Below are positions 55,801 through 63,744 of a stretch of 64,000 nt of DNA, piece by piece. The stretch spans positions 248,001-312,000 of the forward strand of contig JAJGOT010000464.1 of NCBI GenBank assembly GCA_022457155.1, given 5' to 3'. A program made the translations under genes and the position numbers. Positions within the stretch are counted from its first letter, which is position 1; each line of letters begins with the position of its first letter. The notes under the pieces are model-generated. The model was not told the origin of the DNA. It did not search any database and saw only the letters and a program-made list of their open reading frames with translations. Source of the DNA: Cladopsammia gracilis. Taxonomy: Eukaryota > Cnidaria > Anthozoa > Scleractinia > Dendrophylliidae.

Positions 55801-56711
55801 CCATCTGTGCTTTGCCATCCTGATAGCGTTGAAGGGCTATATAGGTATGTGCGGCCCTAAAGGGTATGGTTTTCAAGCCATTTTGGTCTGAAATAGGGTA
55901 TAGATTTTGACCATTGTGGTCTGAAATGGGGTATGGTTTGCATGCTCTGGTCTGGAACTGGGTATGGTTTTTAGAAGAAGCTCCTTTTTTCATCCCTTGA
56001 GAAATGCGGTTTGATTAACATTGGGAATTAGAAGCCCTTCTATTATCAATTTAAGTCTGAAATAGATATATAGGGTATCGAATTTTGAGAATAGGGTAGG
56101 GAAAATCGCATATTTTGATCTGAAATACGGTAAGGGTTTTAAGAAAAGTGCCGCACACCCCCACCCAAACCTTCGGGGAGTACCCCCCCCCCCCCCCCCC
56201 CCCCGGCCCGGTCAGAGCCCCCTCAATGTCCCCCTCTATTCTCTTTTGTTAAAAGCTGAAAAATGATTTTCGAACTTATCAATCTTGTACCTGAAATAAC
56301 TACATTGGTCAGAAGCCTTCAGATAATACAAAAATTTAAGCTCTACATGTAACTCAAATAATCAAGAGGTTTTCATCAACATTCCCTTATATGGTAAAAA
56401 TAGTTTCGCTACTATAAAATCTTTGTATACATGCGGATGCATAAAAAATCTCGACGTAAAATTGTCCAAAACCGTGTCTCCTACCTATATTGTAAAAGAA
56501 CGCGTTCATCCTCCTCATCTTCAAGTTCTTCTAGCTCGTCCAAAGTCATGTCTTCGTAAGCTTTAACGACATTCATTCCAGTTTTCTTTTGCACTGTTTC
56601 TTCGACCATGTTAATAAGCTGATCTTCAGTGACTTCTCCTTCTTTTTGTGGCAAAATTCCATGCCGGCGCAAGGCATCGTTCCACTCTGTGTCCTCGCCA
56701 GGATTCTGCAT
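49844..56711 (-). CDS. PDCL3: phosducin-like protein 3 (PDCL3) homologue, four exons
   Basis: Exons in order of translation: 56,711-56,485; 53,712-53,569; 52,420-52,212; 49,992-49,844. GT/AG junctions with consistent phases give 729 nt, 242 aa. The start [20 protein letters not shown] matches the typical PDCL3 N-terminus; the longer upstream frame runs into a likely splice acceptor (ttcacattatcag), so extra N-terminal residues are probably 5' UTR. N-terminal helical region with [20 protein letters not shown]; thioredoxin-like domain: [115 protein letters not shown]; acidic tail [13 protein letters not shown]3-class proteins are cytosolic co-chaperones of the CCT chaperonin (family knowledge). 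PDCL2 is the close alternative. Introns hold at least six transposon insertions. Confidence 0.93.
50041..50444. mobile_element. MITE, TTAAAGGGGCATTCTCATG ends, in PDCL3 intron
   Basis: Left TTAAAGGGGCATTCTCATGC, right ending GACAGTGTCCCTTTAA. Interior (tttttcaagttgcaaaccat, ttccatcctggccatctgca) is shared with 51,791-52,185. Confidence 0.7.
50445..51130. mobile_element. 'GGACACTGTCC' element, interrupted by a SINE
   Basis: Begins tttaaagggggacactgtcc and ends near 'gaaaggacactgttcattta' at about 51,112-51,132. Its left part is the dispersed repeat also present at 5480-5760 (gattatggccaggagctt, tatcttgaaataggaag). The SINE at 50,742 splits it. Confidence 0.55.
50742..50920 (+). mobile_element. 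tRNA-derived SINE, second type
   Basis: GGCAGCATGGTCGAGTGGTT (A box), long variable-arm-like segment GATCCGGAGGTCCTGAGTTC, B box GAGTTCAAGTCGC. The body (ctagctggagttgtttaaca, cactggtctgcctcctgtca-like) differs from the SINE at 18,490. Inserted in the element at 50,445-51,130. Confidence 0.75.
51791..52185. mobile_element. MITE related to 50,041-50,444
   Basis: Left AAAGGGGCTATGTCATGGCA, right ending TTAGCTCCTTTT. Interior 'tttttcaagttacaatccat' + 'ttccatcctggcaatttgta' aligns with the 50-kb copy. Confidence 0.7.
52466..52760 (+). mobile_element. MITE of the 'CACTCCCAGAGT' family, two internal units
   Basis: Starts TTGACCCTTTCACTACCAGA, ends GGCACTCTTGGGAGTTAA; between them two nearly identical ~107-bp units (gtgtgaccattcaaatgaaa, cctcttcagcagtac, catggtaccatttgtt). 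An intermediate between the one-unit copies (1.2, 35.4 kb) and the long arrays. Confidence 0.8.
54127..54662. mobile_element. MITE, TTATTATAGGAAATTAAC ends
   Basis: Left ATTATTATAGGAAATTAACA and right ending AATTTCCTATAATAAGGTA are inverses; 'cactaaattaacgc(g)aattt' words are repeated inside in both orientations. Relative of 28,394-28,850. Lies in PDCL3 intron 1. Confidence 0.7.
54800..55513 (+). repeat. degenerate GCGGTGTTGCGGTG repeats
   Basis: Words such as gcggtgttgcggtg, gcggtgttgcagtg, gcggtgacggtgct, gcggtgctgtggtg occur scattered at 54,829-54,985 and 55,434-55,508, flanking ~450 bp of other sequence. Likely two ends of one decayed element in PDCL3 intron 1. Confidence 0.5.
55514..56204. 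mobile_element. element with GGGGGTACTCCC termini and C tracts
   Basis: Left end: 16 C followed by aggggggtactccc. Right end: ggggagtac followed by 22 C (56,183-56,204). The two ends are inverses. The interior repeats 'gggtatggtttt' and 'tggtctgaaat.gggtat' several times. Interrupted by a LINE fragment at 55,565-55,835. In PDCL3 intron 1. Confidence 0.75.
55565..55835 (-). mobile_element. 5'-truncated LINE insertion with 13-bp TSD and (GAT)n tail
   Basis: Flanked by the perfect 13-bp duplication GCTATATAGGTAT (55,552-55,564 and 55,836-55,848). On the minus strand the insert encodes a LINE ORF C-terminus, [20 protein letters not shown], then [18 protein letters not shown] and a stop, followed by a short 3' UTR and a (TGA/GAT)n tail next to the target duplication, as expected of target-primed reverse transcription. 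Only ~270 bp, so dead on arrival. Confidence 0.9.
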
Positions 56712-56884
56712 TGCTAAATTTATGAGTCCTGATAATGTGAAGTTAGGATGAAATAAAATATTTTGCGATTCCTCCCCACTGATTTTCGATTTCAAACAAA
56801 CGAGCGACTGCGACAGGTTTGGTCAGCAGTTACCCCTTTCTGTCAATATTTACCGCATATAAGCCAGTGGTGTCAGGAGGCCAT

Positions 56885-57140
56885 GCGTGCGTTTCTTGAA
56901 GCTCCCGAAGACTTTTCGGGCCCGAAAGCAATTTTTTAAATGTAGTTTCTAACGAAAGGCGTTGAACTTTTTAGCCCACAAATCAGCTAAAGTTTATTTA
57001 TTAAAGTTGTGTAGTAAACGTAAGATTTTATTGCTTAGCTTTCAAATTCAACAAAAACCGAATCTTTAATGGTAAACATTTTGCACGTAACACAGCTTTT
57101 CAGGTCCGAAAAGTTTGCGGGACTTTTGAGAAACGCACGC
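56885..57140. mobile_element. MITE, GCGTGCGTTTCT ends, upstream of PDCL3
   Basis: GCGTGCGTTTCTTGAAGCTC / CTTTTGAGAAACGCACGC and GACTTTTCGGGCCCGAAAGC / GCTTTTCAGGTCCGAAAAG are inverted pairs. About 256 bp, starting ~170 bp upstream of the PDCL3 start codon. Confidence 0.8.
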
Positions 57141-57379
57141 CTGGAAGCTGGAAGGACGACGCCAAACTGAGAGAAAGATAAATCTTTAGTTTAAGACAAA
57201 CAGGGGTTTTCGTTTGGGTTGTTTGTTACTACAACTGTTGTAAGAAATGATTTTAACCTGGCCCGAAGGAAATACGAAAAGCTTAGAAAATAACAAATAT
57301 AACAGACCAAGCTAGAGGCGGGGGGACTCGGAAGCTAGTGTTTTTCAGGGCTTTTTACTCAAAATCGTGCGACTGAGTG
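57141..57379. other. intergenic, nothing recognised
   Basis: Short gap between MITE and duplication. Confidence 0.35.
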
Positions 57380-58380
57380 CAAGGAATAATTATAGGCCAC
57401 ATCAGGCTTCTTATTATCTCGGTACGGGGGTTTGCTTAAGTCAAGTTCAGCTGTTTTTCTTATGCTACATTAAAATTCATATGACTGATTCAATTGTATG
57501 AATATTCCTTGGAGTTAATTTCATGTGTTAAAATTCATAGTCGGTATATTACGCGGCATATTGGCAAACTGTTGCAAAAGTTTTACTACCCTTTAGTTGG
57601 GATTTTGGGTCCATTTTCACAACAAAACGTTTTACTGGGTAAATATTCCGAAGTTAACAGGTTAGGCTCGGTTGAAACGTCGAACTTCACATATGCCGAA
57701 TCTAATGCAAATGAGGAAGAACAATAGATTTTGCTCATTTGCATTAGATTCGGCACATGTGAAGTTCGACGTTTGAACCGGGCCTAATTAGCATACTGTT
57801 GTTCCGTTCGTGGGCAATTCAATAACATAACTGAGAAATGAGCTAAACGGGAAGAATATGAATAAAAGCTTCGATCAATTAAATTGCAAGATATATCCTT
57901 GTATTAGGACACTCGACTAGTAGGTTGCTAACGGACCGATCTGTGAATTCTTTACTTCAAATTGTAACTTTGAAATTTCATTAAAAACTTCCTTGAAAAA
58001 CTCCAAAAAATTATTCCAAAATTTATAAAACATCTCATAACGTCTACGTGCAACCCCCGCTAGCAGGTAGCACCAAAAACCGTTTTTGCTGCGTAACACA
58101 AAATAAATGATAAATAGGAAATGTGTTTGTCGCGCGTGCTGAAAGCTGTATCAAAAACAGTCGGACGTTTCAGGGATAACCTGTTCAGTGTTTGTGTTTG
58201 TGTTCTCAGAGACAAAGGCTCATGCCCATGCTAATTATGTCAGTCGCGGCGTGTACGCCATTCAGAAATAAACAAAGAATACGCGAATGCGCCCATTGCT
58301 AGTGACCTAAAGGGGCGTTTGGAATGCTCATAGCCTGGAATACTTAGTCAGTTTACGAACCAAAACTATTTTTCATATAT
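57380..58380. repeat. tandem segmental duplication, copy 1
   Basis: Landmarks 'taggccacatcaggcttctt', 'ttatgctacattaaaattca', 'attcaataacata', 'cccgctagcaggtagca', 'tttttgctgcgta', 'atcaaaaacagtcggacg' and 'agagacaaaggctcatgc' recur in the same order at 58,397-59,960. Copy 1 carries an extra MITE (57,662-57,787). Confidence 0.8.
57662..57787. mobile_element. palindromic MITE, TTAGGCTCGGTT ends
   Basis: TTAGGCTCGGTTGAAACGTC and its inverse ending GACGTTTGAACCGGGCCTAA; arms continue GAACTTCACATATGCCGAAT / ATTCGGCACATGTGAAGTTC. Only a few bases of loop. Confidence 0.9.
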
Positions 58381-58880
58381 ATGGAAAAAACCCCAATGCA
58401 ATGAATAATTTTAGGCCACATCATGCTTCTTATTATCTTGTTTGCTTTAGACAAATTTCTGCTTTTCTTATGCTACATTAAAATTCATAGTACGTACATT
58501 ACGCATATTGGCAAATTGCTGTACAATGTAGTATACAGCTTGAGGCCGAATTCGTTGATATTTTGTGGCAATAAATTGATAGCAATATTCATACCAAAAA
58601 CGTCTCAAAAACTGCTTTAAAATGTTCAAGCAGGCCGCGTGACCGTGGAAGACAATCATCCCATCTGAGAGGTAGGATTATCCTTTGCTCAAAATTAACA
58701 GAGAAATTGGGCATTGAAACTAGTATTCTAGTGCAAAGGATTCTGGAAAGGTTCTTATTGTGACTATATATATTATTTTAATTGTTATCTTTTTGCAATA
58801 TGTAGTCTCAAAAATACTCGAAAACATTGAAAATGTTGATAAATAAAGAGGGATGGCAAATGTTAAGCTTGGTAATGAAA

Positions 58881-58975
58881 TAAGAAAGATGTAATGTTTA
58901 TCATGTCAAGAGCGTGGGCCGGGAGTAAGAAACACTCTCACGCTCGTGACATGAACGAACGTCACATCTTTCTTA
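58881..58975. mobile_element. short hairpin MITE, TAAGAAAGATGT ends
   Basis: TAAGAAAGATGTAATGTTTA pairs with the inverse of ACGTCACATCTTTCTTA; ATCATGTCAAGAGCGTGGG pairs with CTCACGCTCGTGACATGA. 95 bp. Confidence 0.8.
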
Positions 58976-59861
58976 ACATAAATTTTATTCAAGTAATTAA
59001 CCAGAAGCCGAGCAAAATTTTAATTTACTCGGCGTAAACAGGAACTTAGACATTCAGCAGCTGGTAACTGTGGCTATTAGTGGATATTTGTCTTCCTCTA
59101 TAAAATAATGAAAACTCGTAATATTTTGAGGATGCCCATAAACATGAGATTAAGATACAAAGTATATGCAAGCATTTTATAAGATTCGAATTCGTTGCAG
59201 AAGAAGAAACCTAGTTTTAATATAGCACATTTGCTTTACTCTTGCTACAGAAGTAAACTGATAATTTTCATTAATATTGAAAGCGCTCTTCTCTTTCTGC
59301 AACGATATAGATATATAAAAGCGCGATCAAAGTTCGTCTAATAAGTTACTACTACAGTTTCAAAAGCTACCGCAAGATAAGGGAATTTAGAAGTTTTTAG
59401 GTGAATATTCCAAATTAAACACATTAGTATCTATGCATCTCTGCTGTTTTGTTCTTGAGCAATTCAATAACATAAAAAGTAAAAAAGTAGTTCAACGTGA
59501 AGAACATGAATGAAAGCTGGTTCGATCAGTTAAATTGTAATATGGACAACTATAAGGTGTCAAGGGGCCTTAATTTTTCAGTATGAAATATATACTCAGT
59601 AAGACGATTCCCATATATAACTTAAGGCACTCTAGATTGATAACGGACTATCTGTGAATTTTTAACTTTAAATTGTAACTTGAAATTTCTTTAAAAACCT
59701 TCCTTTCAAAACCCCTCAAAACCATTCCAAACTTAGAAAACATATCTTAAATTTTATGTACAACCCCCCGCTAGCAGATAGCAAAAAATGTTTTTGCTGC
59801 GTAGCACTCAAAATAAACGATAATTCAGTATGTTTTTGCTAAAAGCGGTATCAAAAACAGT

Positions 59862-59895
59862 CGGACGAGCGTTTCGGGGATAACCCCTTCATCAG
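59862..59895 (-). ncRNA. hammerhead-like core, degenerate
   Basis: On the minus strand: CTGATGA, then A-GGGG-TTAT-CCCC (stem-loop II with one extra A), GAAA, then CG-CT-CG-TC, a possible short stem III with the cleavable GTC. The sequence before CTGATGA (acacaaaca) does not pair with the cgactg after GTC, so stem I is lost and activity is unlikely. Such short-stem-III hammerheads are known from Penelope-like retroelements (family knowledge). Confidence 0.4.
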
Positions 59896-60250
59896 TGTTT
59901 GTGTTCTTAGAGACAAACGCTCATGCTCACGCTAAATATCAGTGCCTGTACTCCACTTTAAAAATAAACAAGAGGCTCCAAGCAGCCTTTACTCATGCGC
60001 ATGCGTAAGAAAATTTTATGACATATTTTAAACATGATAAGAAGATGTCCGACATGGAGAAGAGTTACTCCTTTCATTCAGTCATCGTTCCTGAAAACCA
60101 CGTTGTTTACTATTGAATGTTGTGGACATGAAGGCTGTACCACAATGAAGCCAGTGATTTTTCTAAGTCTTATATATGCCAAACGTGAACATAGTAATGT
60201 ATGTAGGGTTGTAGGAGATTCTGTCGTGACACCTAAGTAACGCTCTTTTA

Positions 60251-60317
60251 CCGGAAGTGAGAATAGCCGGAAGTCACTAAACAGGAAGTGTAAATGGCAA
60301 AGACGTCAACCGGAAGT
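60251..60317 (+). promoter_or_regulatory. cluster of four ETS-type motifs
   Basis: CCGGAAGT at 60,251-60,258, 60,267-60,274 and 60,310-60,317, and CAGGAAGT at 60,282-60,289, all in one orientation within 67 bp. GGAA with CC flank is the ETS-family consensus. Its target could be the gene starting at 60,895 or an unseen transcript; function inferred. Confidence 0.5.
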
Positions 60318-60850
60318 GCACAATTTAAAATATGCGTGCATAAATTTGCATGCAAAATCGTGACACAAAAAATAAAAATAATAATAATAAAAACAAGAAA
60401 AACGGAGCCGAAACCTTACCTCATGCCGCTACGCGCATGAGTAATAAAAGATACACGAATGCGAGCAGGTGTCGACCATTAGCGGGATGTTTGTACTTAA
60501 ATATATATGCTCATTTGATTTACTTAGCTTTTACGAACTAATAATTTTTTTTTAATATATATGGAAATAACCCATGTTTTAATAAACTTGAGTTATTGAG
60601 CACTGTTAATGCAGTAATATTTTGTGTCATTTAACACAAGAAACCTTTCCTGTTTACTTCAGTAATTATTTATTATATTTTTGTAAGTCTTTACTTCGCC
60701 AAACATTTTAATTATAACTAACGTGTCACAACCTGTGAGCAGAGCCTTCGCATTTTGTGATAACCTTCTGTTTTGTTCCATTGGTTCGTTTGTTTTGAAC
60801 AAGGTCTCACTTCTGTTTGCCAGACTTTTCAATTTCACTAAAAGTGATGA

Positions 60851-60860
60851 GCATAAATAG
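60851..60860 (+). promoter_or_regulatory. TATA-like element
   Basis: GCATAAATAG lies 35-44 nt before the ATG at 60,895; plausible only if the 5' UTR is very short. Confidence 0.3.
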
Positions 60861-60894
60861 CGATACTCACGCGGCGCCCTGACCGCAGAACATC

Positions 60895-62791
60895 ATGGCG
60901 AAGGTTGGAGTGCTGCAAAATACACTGAAAATGATTTGGTTGCTCATCTTATTTCAAGCGATTGTGATGAAAGCCACAGTCAGTTTTGCCACCGAAGATA
61001 ACTCTTTATCTCGATCAGCATATTTAGTAACTCGGGAAAATAAGCGCTTGGCGGATCACGTTGTTAAACAATTCGAGTCGCCAAGTTTAATGGCGTGCAG
61101 TCAGTCATGTTTACGAAAGTCGTGGTGTACTTCCACAAACTTCAAGCCGAAGTCTTCTGAGAGGGAAAACAAGGCAACGTGTGAGCTAAACAGGCACGAG
61201 TTCGATCCCATCAACGACAACAGCAAACTTATTGACCAACCAGGAACTACTTTTTCAATGTTTCTTAAGGTTAGTAAAATAGAAACATTTTACAGACATT
61301 CTGAGTCAAAATGTAAGAAAAAGTGTGGTATGGACTCGAGCTTTTAGAGAAAGTAATCTCATTGTTGTGAACATTTTTATTCAGGGTTGTCTTATGTCTG
61401 GATGCCTCAATGGTGGCCCTTGTCGTTTTGACAAGAAAAAAGAAACTTTCAATTGTGCATGCAAACCTTCGTGGAGTGGAGACAAATGCGAAGCTGGTAA
61501 GCCGATAATTCTTTAGAGATGTTATTTGCTTATTACAAAATATATTTGGGTGTTTCCTTAAACATATGTAAAACAATTTTAAGATGCTTTCCAGCAGCGG
61601 ATAGGCATTTTCTTCATATAAATGACATCACTATAGTCATGACAGTTCAGTTGTATCTGCAAGCTCGGACTTTCAGGAGATGGCCGCAATTGCACAGGTA
61701 CAATGTAACGCGTTTTTTCTAGTTATCCGATGATAAATTATATTGTTTATAATGTGTGATATATCTAACTGCTTATCTACTGAAAATATTTTTCAGACAT
61801 AGACGAATGTGAATCCAATACCCACAATTGTAGTGACAATTCCATCTGCATTAACATCAAAGGATCCTTCAGTTGTACGTGCAAGCCCGGATACAAAGGC
61901 GATGGCCGCAATTGCCCAGGTACAATTATAAAACGCGTTTGTTCTAGTTATCCGATCATAAGTTGTATTGTTTATCCTGTTTTATAAAACTCCTCATTCC
62001 AGACATAGATGAATGTGAAACAAATACCCACAATTGTAGTGACAATTCCATCTGCATTAACACCAAAGGATCGTTTAACTGTACGTGCAAGCCCGGATAC
62101 AACGGTGATGGCCGCAACTGCACAGGTACAATGTAGCGCGTTTGTTCTAGTTATACGATCATAAATTATATTGTTTATCCTGAGTGTGTTACAACTTACT
62201 GTTTATCTACTTTAGTACACAGTATACATGCAGTTGTTTAAAAGAAATAAACATATGTCATCATGATTTCCGTGACAAGGGACGAGGTTAATTTGTAAAA
62301 TGAGAGCAATCAAACACTATTTTATTCTTACATTACTAGTGCAGCCTGACAGGTGACAATAGAAAGAAGTAAATATTTTTACCAATCCTAGGGATTAATT
62401 AACTTGTCAATATCTAGTTTCAGAATGTCTCAACTACCAAAATTTGACCAGGAGTGACAGAAAAGTGACTCACGGCTCATCACCTCTCCTGTGTGACAAT
62501 TCACTGGGACCTGGATGGTTCCGTTTCCAAGGTAACGCCGGAACAAAAATGCCTACGTCATGCGTTCCTCCTCATAGATGTGGTACCGATTCTACAGGCT
62601 GGTTAAACAGTGCTCATCCAACAGTGCAAGAAGGTAAAGTCACCAGGAAGGTCTGTTTCAGCTGGTCTTCAAACTGCTGCACTTGGTCCATCAACATTCA
62701 AGTGCTGAACTGTGGTCCTTACTTCCTGTACTTTATCAGTGGAACGCCTCCAGAGCAACGCTGTTATCTCCGTTACTGTGGAGCTGACTGA
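60895..62791 (+). CDS. secreted PAN/EGF/uromodulin-D8C protein, five exons
   Basis: Exons 60,895-61,269; 61,385-61,496; 61,797-61,919; 62,003-62,125; 62,424-62,791, all GT/AG, phases 0,1,1,1; 366 aa. Signal peptide with core [16 protein letters not shown]/apple-like domain ~35-125 ([25 protein letters not shown]); EGF 1 ([20 protein letters not shown]); two calcium-binding EGF domains starting [19 protein letters not shown] and containing [12 protein letters not shown] / [12 protein letters not shown], each on its own 123-nt phase 1-1 exon; C-terminal D8C domain of the uromodulin/GP2/OIT3 type ([64 protein letters not shown]) with all eight cysteines. No TM or GPI signal, so secreted. Similar multi-domain proteins are numerous in corals and some occur in skeletal matrix; a role here is not shown. 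The cbEGF consensus D/N could be an ASPH substrate (inference). Confidence 0.9.
61640..61735 (+). pseudogene. decayed calcium-binding EGF exon inside intron
   Basis: 'cagttgtatctgcaagctcg' + 'gatggccgcaattgcacagg' + 'tacaatgtaacgcg' aligns with the 3' half of the functional EGF exons (cagttgtacgtgcaagcccg, gatggccgcaattgcccagg, tacaatt..aacgcg), including the donor site and the start of the next intron (ctagttatccgat). The 5' half, with DIDEC, is unrecognisable. A third tandem copy that has lost function. Confidence 0.8.
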
Positions 62792-63301
62792 AAAGGGTTT
62801 GGACCCCAATTAACTCAAAGCTGTTTCTTTTAATCCCTCACTCTTGTCCCCATAGTACAGTCTGGCACTCTTCGTTCGCCGAGTATACTAATGCTGAAAA
62901 AAAAAAATGAAAAACAAAATGCCCAAATTTTCCTTAGTAAAATTTATACATATTAGAAGCATCACGGTTGATTAATGGCGGCCGTAAATTCTCGGAAATA
63001 AATGTTAAAATAAAATGACTTCTGATACTCGTAATAAATTGAAATTTGGCAAGATGAGTAAGAAAGTCTAATTGTACTTGAAAATGTAAAAAAATGAAAA
63101 TCAAAAATTTGATCGCAGGGGCACTTTAAAACCTTACTTTTTAAACGAACTTTTTAACTTAACTTTGTAGATTTTTATTCGTAACGTTTTTAGCTTTTTA
63201 GAACATCTTACCGTGAAAATGATTTATTGTTTTTCTTTTAAGCGAGCTTTTTAACTTAACATTGTAGATTTTAGATTATACTGCCAAAAATAGTAATATA
63301 A
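62792..63301. other. 3' flank of the PAN/EGF/D8C gene
   Basis: AATAAA-type signals near 62,996-63,013 (ggaaataaatg, aaaataaaatg) could end the transcript. No other gene. Confidence 0.45.
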
Positions 63302-63330
63302 ACATAGTGAGCAAAGCTGATACTACGTAG

Positions 63331-63364
<34 letters not shown>
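63331..63364 (+). repeat. (AAC)n microsatellite
   Basis: Eleven AAC units next to the left inverted repeat. Confidence 0.9.
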
Positions 63365-63612
63365 GTTTATTTGCATTCCCAATTACAAATGGTATTGCAT
63401 ATAAAAACAAAAACAAAAGTGTAAAATTAAAGTAGCAAAATCGGTTAATTTACAATTCTTGTAACTAACAATTCTTGTAACTAATGGTCACGCGCCGCTG
63501 TGACGTGGGTCAATTGGCAAACATTTGAATTCGAGCTCTCATCTGTTGCCATCACCACGTGCGATTTGGTAGAGAATTGGCGTTCGCGCTAGTTTTTCTA
63601 TCTTTCTGCTAC

Positions 63613-63657
63613 ACCGTGCTGACGAGACCCAACCAGGTCGAAACACCTGTCCACGGT
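63613..63657 (+). ncRNA. type I hammerhead ribozyme
   Basis: All core parts are present in order: stem I 5' strand ACCGTG; CTGACGA core; stem II GACC-(caacca)-GGTC; GAAA; a minimal stem III (AC..GT closing ACCT); GTC with predicted cleavage after C at 63,651; stem I 3' strand CACGGT, a perfect 6-bp complement of the first strand. The invariant C3, U4, G5, A6, G8, A9, G12, A13, A14 and the A15.1-U16.1 pair are all satisfied, with C as cleavage nucleotide. Short-stem-III type I hammerheads are known in metazoan retrozymes and Penelope-like elements (family knowledge). Confidence 0.85.
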
Positions 63658-63744
63658 TGCATTTTGGCTTTCAGTTTCGGCTCTATCATGTCGTTGTCGC
63701 GTTAATTGTTCTACGTAGTATCAGCTTTGCTCACTATGTCTAGA

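Larger units (their letters stand above)
58397..59960. repeat. tandem segmental duplication, copy 2
   Basis: Counterpart of 57,380-58,380, expanded by ~550 bp in the middle, including a hairpin MITE at 58,881-58,975. Ends with 'cagtcggacgagcgtttcgg' (hammerhead-like on the minus strand) and 'agagacaaacgctcatgctc'. Confidence 0.8.
59961..60894. other. 5' flank of the PAN/EGF/D8C gene
   Basis: Contains an ETS-motif cluster (separate entry) and a TATA-like 'gcataaatag' at 60,851-60,860. A 68-aa frame at 60,034 is not supported. Confidence 0.45.
63302..63739. mobile_element. inverted-repeat-bounded element carrying a hammerhead ribozyme
   Basis: ACATAGTGAGCAAAGCTGAT (continuing ACTACGTAGAAC, 63,302-63,333) is perfectly inverted at 63,708-63,739. 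Just inside the left arm is an (AAC)n microsatellite (63,331-63,364), then 'tttatttgcattcccaatta'; the hammerhead lies at 63,613-63,657. No ORF. It may be a retrozyme or Penelope-like fragment duplicated in inverted form, or a DNA transposon that captured one. Confidence 0.65.

Noticed and set aside
60046..60117. Short ORF starting MSDMEKSYSFHS in fair Kozak context
   Set aside because: Only 23 codons and no acceptable donor that would join it to the downstream gene.
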